Below the pieces are notes generated by a model, which was given only the letters and a program-made list of their open reading frames with translations, searched no databases and was not told the origin of the DNA. Positions 15,241 through 25,800 of a stretch of DNA of 64,000 bases are shown piece by piece. The translations under genes were made by a program, and so were the position numbers. Each line of letters opens with the position of its first letter. Positions within the stretch are counted from its first letter, which is position 1. Origin of the DNA: Paludibacteraceae bacterium (lineage in GTDB: Bacteria; Bacteroidota; Bacteroidia; Bacteroidales; Paludibacteraceae); NCBI GenBank assembly GCA_017938155.1, contig JAGBCD010000025.1, positions 62,001 to 126,000 on the forward strand, given 5' to 3'.

Positions 15241-16365
15241 ATGAAATTTAATGTATCAAGTACCAAGTTGTTCGCGCAGTTGCAAGCTGTAAGCAGAGTT
15301 ATCGCAGCAAAGAATAGTCTTCAAATTCTCGAAACTGTTCTTTTTGAACTCAAAGATAATACGTTGACCCTAACTGCATCAGACGGGGAGACGACCATTA
15401 GAACTTCCCTTGAAGTGGAAAATGCTCAAGGCGGAGGAAAAGTAGCAAGCGGAGCTAAGTTGCTGCTTGATACGCTCAAAGAGTTTCCAGAACAACCATT
15501 GACTTTCTCAATCGATGATGAGAACTTTGGAATGAAGATTAATAGCATCAATGGTACATATAGTTTCGTTGGTGCCAATGGCAATGAATATCCTGAAATG
15601 CCTATTGAGAATGATGTAAACAAAACCTTCTCAATGCCAGCTAACGAGATGCTTGATGCCATCAACAAAACCATCTTCTGCACCGCAGATGATGAATTGA
15701 GACCAGTAATGAATGGTATATTCTTTGATTTGAAAGAAGATGGTATCTCATTGGTTGCAACAGATGCTCATAGATTGGTTAGATATCGCAATATCAACAT
15801 CAAAACAGAGAACCCTATCAGTTTTATCCTTCCAAAGAAACCTGCTACCTTACTCAAGAGCGTTTTAGGCAAGGAGAGTGATGAGGTTATCGTAAGTTTT
15901 GGCGAGAAGAATGCAACCTTTACCTTTGGCAACACACGTATTGTATGCCGTCAAATAGAAGGTCGTTTCCCTAACTACAATGCCGTAATACCTCAAAACA
16001 ATCAAAACATCGTAGTTGTAGATAGACAAACGATTATTAACGCCTGCAAGCGTGTTGCAATCTTTGCAAACACAGGCACCAGTTTGCTTAAGTTGGCCCT
16101 TTCACAAGATACCTTGTCTATCTCAGCACAAGATATTGACTTCTCAACCAACGCAGAAGAGACACTTGTATGCTCCTATTCAGGCGCACCTATGGCCATT
16201 GGTTTCAAAGCACCATTCTTGATTGAGATCCTTAATAGCATCACTTCCAGCGACGTTATGTTTAAATTGGCAGACCCAGGAAGAGCAGGTCTTATCCTTC
16301 CAACAGAGGATGAACCAAATCAAGAATTGCTAATGTTATTAATGCCAATGTTGCTCAACGACTAA
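15241..16365 (+). CDS. dnaN: DNA polymerase III sliding clamp (beta subunit)
   Basis: A 374-residue protein with the three-fold repeated beta-clamp domain: N-terminal MKFNVSSTKLFAQLQAVSRV, central MNGIFFDLKEDGISLVATDA HRL, and C-terminal SSDVMFKLADPGRAGLILPT. It encircles DNA and tethers the replicative polymerase. Length matches the family. It leads an operon with an exonuclease, RNase Z and RadA, and overlaps the exonuclease start by one base. In this phylum dnaN is commonly followed by a DnaQ-like exonuclease, so the pairing with a proofreading-type enzyme is expected. Confidence 0.98.
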   Translation: MKFNVSSTKLFAQLQAVSRVIAAKNSLQILETVLFELKDNTLTLTASDGETTIRTSLEVENAQGGGKVASGAKLLLDTLKEFPEQPLTFSIDDENFGMKINSINGTYSFVGANGNEYPEMPIENDVNKTFSMPANEMLDAINKTIFCTADDELRPVMNGIFFDLKEDGISLVATDAHRLVRYRNINIKTENPISFILPKKPATLLKSVLGKESDEVIVSFGEKNATFTFGNTRIVCRQIEGRFPNYNAVIPQNNQNIVVVDRQTIINACKRVAIFANTGTSLLKLALSQDTLSISAQDIDFSTNAEETLVCSYSGAPMAIGFKAPFLIEILNSITSSDVMFKLADPGRAGLILPTEDEPNQELLMLLMPMLLND

Positions 16366-17177
16366 TGAAACTACAACTTAACCGACCTTTAGTATTTTTT
16401 GATCTCGAGACAACGGGACTCAATATCGCAACTGATAGAATAGTAGAAATCAGTTATTATAAATTGTTCCCTGATGGTTCCTCTCAGTGCAAGACCTACC
16501 GCGTCAAACCTACTGAATTGAAAGCAGACCCAAGTGCGATAGGTTCTACTATAGAGGTTCAAATGCATATCTCTGAGGGTGCCAGTGCGGTACATGGTAT
16601 ATATGACCAAGATTTGGTAGATTGTCCAACCTTCAAAGAGATTGCGCCCGAGATAGCAGAGGTGTTGGAAGATGCTGATATTGCTGGTTATAATAGCAAT
16701 CATTTTGACATACCTCTCTTGGCAGAGGAGTTTCTTCGCATAGGAATAAACATTGACATCAAAAACAAAAAGATGATCGATGTGTTTACTATTTTCCAAC
16801 GTAATGAGCCCAGAAACTTATCCGCCGCTTATCGTTTCTATTGCAACAAGAATCTTGAAGATGCCCATTCTGCAGAAGCAGACACGAAAGCAACCTTTGA
16901 GATTTTGATGGCCCAACTGGATCGTTACAACGACTTGCCTGTTAGCGTTGAGGCGTTGGCAGAGTACACACAAGGTCCTAATAGATTTGCTGATTTTGCA
17001 GGTCGCGTTGCTTATGATAGCATGGGTAAGGAAATTTTCAATTTTGGCAAATACAAAGGACAGAGAGTAGAGGACGTATTTAGACGCGACAAAGGTTATT
17101 ATGGTTGGTTAATGGGTGGCGATTTTCCTCAATATACAAAAAACGTTTTCCTAAGAATATTCCTAAACATTCGATAA
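16365..17177 (+). CDS. DnaQ-like 3'-5' exonuclease with DUF3820 tail
   Basis: A 270-residue protein. Exo I is FFDLETTGL (Asp-x-Glu), exo II lies around YNSNHFDIPLL, and exo III is HSAEADTKATFEIL, so the DEDDh catalytic residues are present. The C-terminal FNFGKYKGQRVEDVFRRDKG is the DUF3820-type domain common in Bacteroidetes homologues. It probably proofreads with or repairs behind the DNA polymerase; whether it is the epsilon subunit cannot be decided here. The start shares one base with the dnaN stop, and RNase Z follows after 4 bases. Confidence 0.93.
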   Translation: MKLQLNRPLVFFDLETTGLNIATDRIVEISYYKLFPDGSSQCKTYRVKPTELKADPSAIGSTIEVQMHISEGASAVHGIYDQDLVDCPTFKEIAPEIAEVLEDADIAGYNSNHFDIPLLAEEFLRIGINIDIKNKKMIDVFTIFQRNEPRNLSAAYRFYCNKNLEDAHSAEADTKATFEILMAQLDRYNDLPVSVEALAEYTQGPNRFADFAGRVAYDSMGKEIFNFGKYKGQRVEDVFRRDKGYYGWLMGGDFPQYTKNVFLRIFLNIR

Positions 17178-17181
17178 TACT

Positions 17182-17964
17182 ATGAGTGCACGTGTGACCA
17201 TACTCGGGTGTGGTAGTGCTATGCCTACATTTCAAAATTCGCCGTCATCTCAAATCGTTGAGTTGTGTGATAAGTCCTTCCTTATTGATTGCGGAGAGGG
17301 AACTCAATTGGCTATTCGCAAATTAGGCTTGCATACCTCCAGATTGTACACCGTATTTATAAGTCACCTTCATGGAGACCATTGTTTTGGCCTTATAGGT
17401 TTGATTTCCACTTTATCCATGATGGGGCGTACGCAACCCCTGCATATATATGCTCACGGAGACTTAGAGAAATTGCTTCGTCCCTTGCTGGATTACCATT
17501 GCGAGGGTATGAGTTATGAATTGGTATTTCATCATATCAACCCAAGAAAACAAGAGGTGATTTTTGAAGATCGAACGATAACGGTGGAGACTATCCCACT
17601 CAAACATTCTGTTCCGACTTGTGGATTCCTGTTCACAGAAAGACATCGTCATCAACTCCCCAGAAAGCGATATGCCTATTGTTCAGACACGATGTTTAAC
17701 CCTAAGATGGTACAACAGATTTATGCGGTTGACACTCTGTACCATGAGTCCACATACACAGAAGAAAACAATTTCCGTTGCACCAAGACAATGCACTCAA
17801 CAGCAAAGCAAGCAGCAACCATAGCACAGCAGGCTAAAGTTAAGCAACTTATTATTGGCCATTTCTCAGCAAGGGAAGAAAACCATAGCACGTTCCTAAA
17901 AGAAGCCAAGCAAGTGTTTGCAAATACAATATTAGCGAAAGAAAAAACATCGTTTGATATATAA
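17182..17964 (+). CDS. rnz: Ribonuclease Z
   Basis: A 260-residue metallo-beta-lactamase-fold enzyme. It opens with VTILGCGSAMPT and SFLIDCGEGTQ, then the zinc motif SHLHGDH (HxHxDH) and later the RNase Z signatures LKHSVPTCGF and HSTAKQAA. It trims tRNA 3' trailers, which matters because the tRNAs in this window do not encode CCA. It is shorter than the ~305 residues usual in the phylum because of shorter loops, but the metal ligands are intact. It lies 4 bases after the exonuclease and 12 before radA. Confidence 0.93.
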   Translation: MSARVTILGCGSAMPTFQNSPSSQIVELCDKSFLIDCGEGTQLAIRKLGLHTSRLYTVFISHLHGDHCFGLIGLISTLSMMGRTQPLHIYAHGDLEKLLRPLLDYHCEGMSYELVFHHINPRKQEVIFEDRTITVETIPLKHSVPTCGFLFTERHRHQLPRKRYAYCSDTMFNPKMVQQIYAVDTLYHESTYTEENNFRCTKTMHSTAKQAATIAQQAKVKQLIIGHFSAREENHSTFLKEAKQVFANTILAKEKTSFDI

Positions 17965-17976
17965 TTATTTCCTCCT

Positions 17977-19329
17977 ATGGCTAAATCTTCTATTCAATAT
18001 GTATGTTCTTCATGTGGAGCGAAATCTCCACAACTGTTAGGTAGATGTCCTGTTTGTGGTGAATGGGGAACATACGTAGAAGAAATGACGTCAACAAAAG
18101 CGAATCATAAATATATATCACAAACCAAATCGCCCCAACTATTATCGCAAATATCCTATCAAGAGGATGCTCGCATCAATATGCATTGTGCAGAACTCAA
18201 TCGAGTACTTGGGGGAGGTTTGGTTCCCGGGAGTCTTGTCTTGTTGGGTGGTGAACCTGGCATTGGTAAATCGACGCTTGCTCTTCAAGTTCTCATGCTC
18301 ATGAGCGAACGCAAGACGCTATACGCAAGTGGCGAGGAGAGCGAAAAGCAACTCAAGATGCGTGCAGAAAGGTTGGAAGGAGACCCTAAAAACTTGTATA
18401 TATTATCCGAGACGTCGCTCGAAAACATTCTTGAACAAACGACCCAAATAAAACCTGAAATCGTTGTTATAGACTCCATACAAACCATCAGTACAGAAGG
18501 AGTAGATTCGACGATAGGTAGCCTAAGTCAAGTGCGTGAGTGTGCGGCTAAGATAATGCAATATGCTAAAGAAACCAATATTCCTTTTATCATTATTGGT
18601 CACATCAATAAAGATGGAGCGTTGGCTGGTCCTAAAGTGCTGGAGCACGTAGTAGATACTGTTCTACAATTTGAAGGAGACCAGCACTACATGTATAGAA
18701 TCGTTCGTGCACAAAAGAATCGTTTTGGCTCAACCTCTGAGATTGGAATATTTGAGATGCGTCAAAATGGATTGCGTGAGGTGAGTAATCCAAGTGAACT
18801 ATTACTGTCACAAAATCATGAAGGACTTAGCGGTATAGCAATAGCCTCAGCAATAGAAGGTATCAGACCATTTCTGATAGAAGTACAAGCACTCGTAAGT
18901 AGTGCAGCCTATGGTACTCCTCAACGTTCCTCTACGGGGTTTGATGGAAGACGTTTGAATATGTTGTTGGCAGTTCTGGAGAAAAGAGTAGGTTTTAAGT
19001 TGCTACAAAAAGATGTCTTTATCAATATTGCGGGTGGATTGCGCGTTAATGACCCTGCTATTGATTTGGCAGTGATGGCTGCCGTTCTGAGTAGCAATAT
19101 GGACATTGCCTTGGATGGAGAAACATGTCTGGCTGGTGAAGTAGGCTTGGCTGGCGAGATAAGGCCTATAAACCGTATTGACCAACGCATTGGGGAAGCT
19201 CAAAAATTAGGTTTCAAGCGTATAATCATCCCCGCAGGACAGGTTTATAATAAACAAAATCTATCTATTGAGGTTAAACCCGTTAAGAAAGTGGCAGACG
19301 CCTTTCGAATTCTCTTCAGCAAGGAGTAA
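17977..19329 (+). CDS. radA: DNA repair protein RadA
   Basis: A 450-residue protein with an N-terminal C4 zinc finger (CSSCGAKSPQLLGRCPVCG), a RecA-like ATPase with Walker A GGEPGIGKST, the RadA-specific KNRFGSTSEIG motif, and a C-terminal Lon-protease-like domain (GGLRVNDPAIDLAVMAAVLS). It promotes branch migration and processing of recombination intermediates. Last gene of the dnaN operon. Its last 69 bases overlap the 3' end of a convergent NadR-like gene on the minus strand, with no room for a terminator between them. Confidence 0.97.
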   Translation: MAKSSIQYVCSSCGAKSPQLLGRCPVCGEWGTYVEEMTSTKANHKYISQTKSPQLLSQISYQEDARINMHCAELNRVLGGGLVPGSLVLLGGEPGIGKSTLALQVLMLMSERKTLYASGEESEKQLKMRAERLEGDPKNLYILSETSLENILEQTTQIKPEIVVIDSIQTISTEGVDSTIGSLSQVRECAAKIMQYAKETNIPFIIIGHINKDGALAGPKVLEHVVDTVLQFEGDQHYMYRIVRAQKNRFGSTSEIGIFEMRQNGLREVSNPSELLLSQNHEGLSGIAIASAIEGIRPFLIEVQALVSSAAYGTPQRSSTGFDGRRLNMLLAVLEKRVGFKLLQKDVFINIAGGLRVNDPAIDLAVMAAVLSSNMDIALDGETCLAGEVGLAGEIRPINRIDQRIGEAQKLGFKRIIIPAGQVYNKQNLSIEVKPVKKVADAFRILFSKE

Positions 19330-19833
19330 TGGGGATGGAGACTGTAAGAGGTCCGCAATATAGTCTCGATCTAACTTCTTTATTATATAATAAGGTGTAC
19401 CCAGTTTTTTCACTTCATCAAGGTAGGTGAGAAATAGTTCTTCCCTGATATGCGGATTCTCGCGCACAGGGTCTGGGACAAAAGCGATATCTGGATAACA
19501 AAGAAGGTAAGCATCCATTCGGTACGATAGTAATCCATTCTTTAACCAATCAGGACACTGACCATACTTATAGATAAACCAAACGTACGTGATAATAAGT
19601 TCGGTATCGAAAAACACGTATTTTGTATGGTAGGTAGAAGTTATTTCCTCTATCTGTTTTTTAGCTATATTACATACGTCATCGTAAGTATATTGCGTAT
19701 GCAATTGCTCGACGTAAGTGCGAGCATATTCGGGCACCGCAGTGCCCGAATATATTGCTGCTAATTGATTGGTCAAAGTGGTTTTTCCCGTTGATTCAGG
19801 ACCAATAATCCCTATGCGAATATTGTTTTCCAT
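19261..19833 (-). CDS. NadR-like ATPase / nicotinamide riboside kinase domain protein
   Basis: A 190-residue P-loop protein starting MENNIRIGIIGPESTGKTTL; the GPESTGKTT Walker A with following PEYARTY is the signature of the ribosylnicotinamide kinase domain of NadR. Later DTELIITYVWF and the PDIAFVPDPVREN loop also fit. In Bacteroidetes it occurs as a stand-alone kinase and would phosphorylate nicotinamide riboside for NAD salvage. I use the ATG at 19833; an in-frame TTG lies two codons earlier. It is 28 bases downstream of sprA, and its 3' end overlaps radA by 69 bases. Confidence 0.85.
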   Translation of the reverse strand: MENNIRIGIIGPESTGKTTLTNQLAAIYSGTAVPEYARTYVEQLHTQYTYDDVCNIAKKQIEEITSTYHTKYVFFDTELIITYVWFIYKYGQCPDWLKNGLLSYRMDAYLLCYPDIAFVPDPVRENPHIREELFLTYLDEVKKLGTPYYIIKKLDRDYIADLLQSPSPLLLAEENSKGVCHFLNGFNLNR

Positions 19834-19861
19834 TGTCAAACGAAGAAGTCTAATAAGAAGA

Positions 19862-22800
19862 TTAACGTGTTAACATTAATTTGACATTGATTCCAACATT
19901 ATCCGATTTGATAGGATAACTGGAGGATATCAAAGGTGTTGTACCCTCGTGGTCGTAATAGAGTTGCAAGCTAACCTTTTGGGAGAGCACATAGTCAGCA
20001 CTTAATTTGATACCGAAGACTTTGTTGCCACTACTTGCTTGCGTAATATTCTCTTCGACTTTTCGCAAGAGTGTCATGATGTTCTTATAACTCAAGTCAA
20101 TATTGAGTTTCAGATCGTTGCTTACTTTCTTTTGTTTGCCTCCTTTAGACTTCGCTACAAAACTCAAATCCTTGACTGTATATCCAGCACCAATAACAAA
20201 CTCGTTGGTATGACCTTCAGTAATTTGAATAGAGGTCACGTTCAAAGCCAGGGTGCGTTGTTTGCGGTATTCAGCCTTAATAGCCAATGAATTTTTCATC
20301 GTCATATTCAACCCAATCAATGGAGAGAAAGATTCTGTCAAATTGACTGAAGATATATCATAAGCAGTGGATGGAACAGGATTTCCAGTCACAACATCAC
20401 GCGTAAAGCCTATTGTTTTATCGTCGCCTGCTGCGCCTACCCATGTTGAATAGGAACTATACGAACCTATAGCATATTTACAGGTATAGGCATGAGTTAA
20501 TGTGATGGATTTGAATCGTTCACGCAACCAAGGAATACGTCCCAATCCGTCAAAGGTAACGCTCCAGTTGGGCAAAATGTTTAATATTGACAGGAATGGG
20601 TTAAAGTTCACATTGTGTATATCACGTCCTGTATATGCAGCAAAGAAAGCAGGTACAAGAACATCCGCAGAGTTTTTGTTTACTCCTCCGTTGGATGCAT
20701 CATATGTTTGTCCACGCAGTGCAGCATAGTCTCCCCCAGTCATAAAACCATTGGATGGATATAAGATGTTGGCATAGCGTTGTTGGATACGGTTGGCCAT
20801 TATATTACGGTTGGCTAAGAATTGCGTAAAGACATCCGAAGAGAAATTATCTTCAGCAGCACCAATCTTGGCAAATGCTGTACCAATAGCCACTTGGGTA
20901 ATATTATATGAGCCAGTCATGTTGTCTTGCAGCGCATACACACCCATGCTATCTACGCTATACAAGAGCGAAGATGACTGTGCATTATACCGTTTGCCAT
21001 TGACTTGCACCTTAAAGCCTGGGAATGGTTCGAGAACCAATTTTAAGTCAAAATCAGAAGTATTGGCTTTCAGCGCAGGCTGGCTTAACTCGTTGCTCAC
21101 ATACAACCATCCACGATCCTTTGCTTTTTGCACATAGTCATCTGAAATAAAACCAAAAGCAAAGTCCCAACCTGGAGCATACATGTTATCCATGTGACTT
21201 TGCCCCATGAAACCCACTTGAGGTGAGAACCCGAGCATGGTCAATGAATTGGTGTGTCGATAAGTGACTTGTACACGCCTAACCATCGTTCCAAAGTATG
21301 CCATGAAATCCCCTGCTAATTGGGATGCAGTACGTTGGTTTGGATTGCGAGTACTGATTTTGACCGAGACATTATTTATAGACTTTTTGCTTGTTATCTG
21401 TATCTTACTTGTACCATCAGTGGTTACTTTGACATTCACTTTCCTTCCTTTTGAATCCATTGCAATCACATCCAATGATTCGGAATTTAGGCGGTGTACA
21501 ATTTCTACTGGGACATTTGCTTCCAGATTGACTGTTTCGCTATAGTTCTTTGGTCTAAATGCTTTTCGTTGTCCTCGAGATGAGAAACGTTGGTTGAGTT
21601 GTTTCCAATATTTAGATTTGCCATACAATGTTTCAAAATTGATTTGTCCATCCGCTTGCCATGCAGCAGTACTTGCAATGGTATTTCCAGGATTGACCTC
21701 TTGTGCAAGGTGTTGGGCGGTACGATTCCATGTATAGGTAGCATTGTAAGATGCGCTTGCTGTTAATGCCTCTAAATATGGTATTCGATTGAAAGGCACA
21801 TTCCATGAAGCCGTAAATACCTGTTGATAGTTGTACGGCCTTCCCCATGTTCCCATGTTACGCTGAATGGTATCTTTCCATCCTTCGTATAGGTCGTTGG
21901 AGAAAGCATAATCTTTGATAATCTCTGGTGTATAGTATCCCTCATCCACCGTAGAGTTCATTGCTGTATGGAATGTGAACTTGAGATTCTTTGTCAAATC
22001 ATACTTGAAATCGAAGTTGCGGTCCCAAGTAAAGTCCTTTGAGAAGGTCAACTCTTCTAACGTAGCAGAAACAGGGTTGGAAGAGGCAACTTCTTGATTG
22101 AAGTTACGCATCTTGAGATGTGCAAAGGTACGTAACATGTTGGTTGAGAATGCCCATGATTGTGGTAAGTAATACAGATTAAACTCGCTCAAGAGTTTAA
22201 CCTTTTTTACTTTCTCTACTTTCTTGAAAGGTTCCCAAGGTTTAGGATTGAATGAATAAGCATAATTGAAAGACCCTTTCTGCTCACTTGTAACATCAGA
22301 TTCTAACTCTGGTGATTTTTGTGTCTGCTTGTTGTAGGAAGCAGAGATTGTGAAGTTGGCAGGGTCATAGAACATATCCTTTTTCTTGGAATGAACATTT
22401 ACCTTCATGTTACTCATACTGAAGCTGATGGCTTCTTTGGAAGTATTTGCTCGCTGGCGTATGGAGTCTTTCTCTTCTTTCGTTTCGTACGTGTCTAATG
22501 TTTCTTCTAATTTAATATCTGTATCCAATGGATCATATTTAGGCGAAGTAACGTCTTTGGTATAAGACACGTACAATGGTATTTGTAGTTTGGCTTGTTC
22601 TGGGAACAATCGTCCAGCTTCCAGTGCCGCGCTCACGGATATTTGATATACATTATCCATGTTTCTATTCAGCACATTGCTCTCAATGCTACCATAGCCG
22701 GCAGTCTCCAATCTACCCGCAACATTTACTTGTCCTATATCACTCAAGCCAAGAGACATATTAGCCATAGCGGCTACGCCTCCTTCTTCGTTGAATTCGG

Positions 22801-25800
22801 ACATACGCAACTCATTGATCCAAACTTCACCATTCACACCTCCTGTCCTATGGTTGTTTCGATTTCTCACACCAATCATGACATGCTCAATGTTCTCAAG
22901 TGTAGGATTACCCATAACGGTAATTTTATTCTCTGGCTTGTCATTATCCGTATCATATATGACATAAGGGATGGTATTTCCAACCGTTGAGCTACCAGCA
23001 CGTTTGGCTCTATTACGCTCTGATTTAGCTTTGGTAAACACCTCAAAAGGCACATCTAATTGATTTTCCTTTGGCCATACAGTAGCACGTTGGTTTTGGT
23101 CATCATTATTGTACACACCAGGAGGTGTCACTTTTAATGGTATTTCGTACTCGTAGTAATTATTTGTCATATCACTACCTAATCGAATAAAGCATGCCAA
23201 ATCGCCATCTTTGATTTTTTGTTCCTCAAAATCGGTTTCCAAAGCCTCAGCATGGATGAACATGAGCAAGCGTTTATAGTTACGCAAGTCATATATGATA
23301 TTTTTATATACCGCTTTGGCATCATTATACTCCAGATTATGTACACGCAATACCATAGCTTGTTCATTTTGAGCAATTAGTTGTGCTTGTCCAGGGTCTG
23401 TTTGGCGAGATATGCCAGGAGGCAAGACATAATTGACAGGAGTACGATTGCTATTTTCCTCGATATTAACTGCCTGAACATCTACAAAGGTAGATAAATT
23501 GGGTGATTCAGCATTTTGTCTTCCAGTAGTAGCATCTTTGTAAAGTCCTTTGGTGTATGTACGCCATTCGCCACGAACCAAGCTGAGGGTTGCAAATCGC
23601 AAGTGTGTTTCTTCTTCAAACCCCGTCATATACATACGCATGAACCTTATGGATTTGAAATTGCGTATGCCTCCCACTTGCTGCATAGATTGGCCTCTCA
23701 ATGGAATCTTGAACTGATACCATGCAACATCAGCATACTCTCCATTTTTGAGTTTCACTCGAGCTATTTTTTTCTCTGCAATGTGCTGTTTGCCTACTTC
23801 CAGATCTCCTGGTCGTAACGAAATGCGGTATTCAAAATATTTCTCATACTCATTCATGGTATTATCCGCATTTACGTCCTCAATGTCGGGTTGAAGTGTA
23901 GATGCAGAACCGTAGCTGGCATTTGTTGCAGGTTCGGGTGAGTTTCCTTCCGTACCATTGAAACGTTTGTATCGCTCCAAAATAGGTACTTGACGTTCGT
24001 CCAAATCATTTCCACGATAATAGTGATAGTTGTCACCCGCAGGGTCATTGAATGGAGAATAAGGGTCTGAATTCCATTCTGCCACTTTGGTAGGATTGGT
24101 CACTTTGCTGCGCAAGGCAGTAACAAAATCTGCATAAGGTTTGATACCATTGTATTCGAACAAGAATTCTTCTTCAGTAGTCAGGCCATTGAGACCAATA
24201 TCTTGTTTTTCACGTGCGCCATCCTCGTTGGAGAATGCAACCGTAGTACTTGTCGTTTTGGGTATTCGTCCCCATATTGTACTCTCGGTCAGATTAGCAT
24301 CTCCGTTGAGAGGTAGTCCATGTTCAAATGATTTCTTTCCATCGCGTAGAATATCCTCGCTCACATCACCCAAGTCAATATATAAGTCTCCCCCTGTAAA
24401 TCCTTGTTGGTTGGTCAACAGTGGGTCCATCAACCAAAACTCAATGTATTCTATGTTTGAGGTCTCGAAGTCGGTATTATCCAATCTTCGCATCATTCCA
24501 CCCCAACGACTGCTGGGGTCAGTGAGTTCACCATTGGAGTTGAACTCCTCTGCAGAGATATTGTAAGGGCCACGTTCTTTGGGATAGAAACTCAAGTTCA
24601 GGATGCTCATTCGCGTATCTTCGTTAGGAAGAATACCTTTGTTGGGATAGATCTCTTTCTCGTAAACGATACGGGTACGATGGTCTGACATTGCATTGAC
24701 ATCATTCTTGATGTGCTGAGGTGTGTTGGTCTGAGGGTGTCCGAAGATTGGGTCAACTACATACCATGTCAATAACGCTCTATCGCGGTTGTAGTCGATT
24801 GAGTTGCTCTTTTTGGCATCCATATGGAAGCGTTTGTTACCATTAACATTGTATGGAGTGGATGCTAAGAACCAATAGTTGGGATAGTGTAAATCTATGG
24901 ATGTTTTGGTTGACTCAAAATCATCCATATACGCTGTACCTGCTGAGCCCACATCGTTTGTGTGCCCTGGTATGAGATGAGCAAACTCTGCATTGATTTG
25001 GAACATACTCGGTTGTGTCGCTTGTATCCATGGAATCTTATCAAGCAGGGCTGTTAATCCCATCAGTTCGGTACGATAATTGAGATTGAGTCCCCAAATA
25101 GTATTCGCCAAAGGTTCATTTCCAGTATTTACTTTGGTAGTTAATGGTCGTTCACGCAAGTGCATGATCGTACCTCCAATCAAGAAGTCCTTGTTGAATT
25201 CGTATTCAAGATGCGCCCCATAGAGGCTCTTACGTTGTATGGAGAACATGGATTGATTTTCCAATCTAACCTCAACATTGGTTCCAGACTCTAAAATTGA
25301 TTGGTTTAATATGGTAACTGTACCCATAGTATAATCTACGGTATAATCAACATTCTCCACTAAGGTTGCTCCACCAGCAGTTACCACTACACTTCCACGT
25401 GGTACATTCATCGCATTTAAGCGAATCTCACTTCCATTACTTCCTTTGTATTTACCCTGCAAAGTAAACTTATTCTTTTCACTCATCTCTTGTGCCATCA
25501 CCAAAGTTGAGTCATACAATTCTGCAAAGCAGTACTTTGCTACTAAAGCGGGGTCATTGTTTAATACTTTGCTCAGATGCGCACCAAAAGGTTCAAGAAC
25601 GGGGAAGATAATACGTCCCGAAGAAGATAGTGCTGTGTATCCTTCCACATAATCAAAACGTCCATCTGGGTAGGGGTTGTTTTTCGTATCCAGTTTATCA
25701 AGGTTCATTACTCTAAGCAATTGTTTTCCCTTGATAGGTCCTTCTGGTAAGTATTGCAGTTCCGTACCAATAGAGTCGTTTCGATACATGATGTAGAGTT

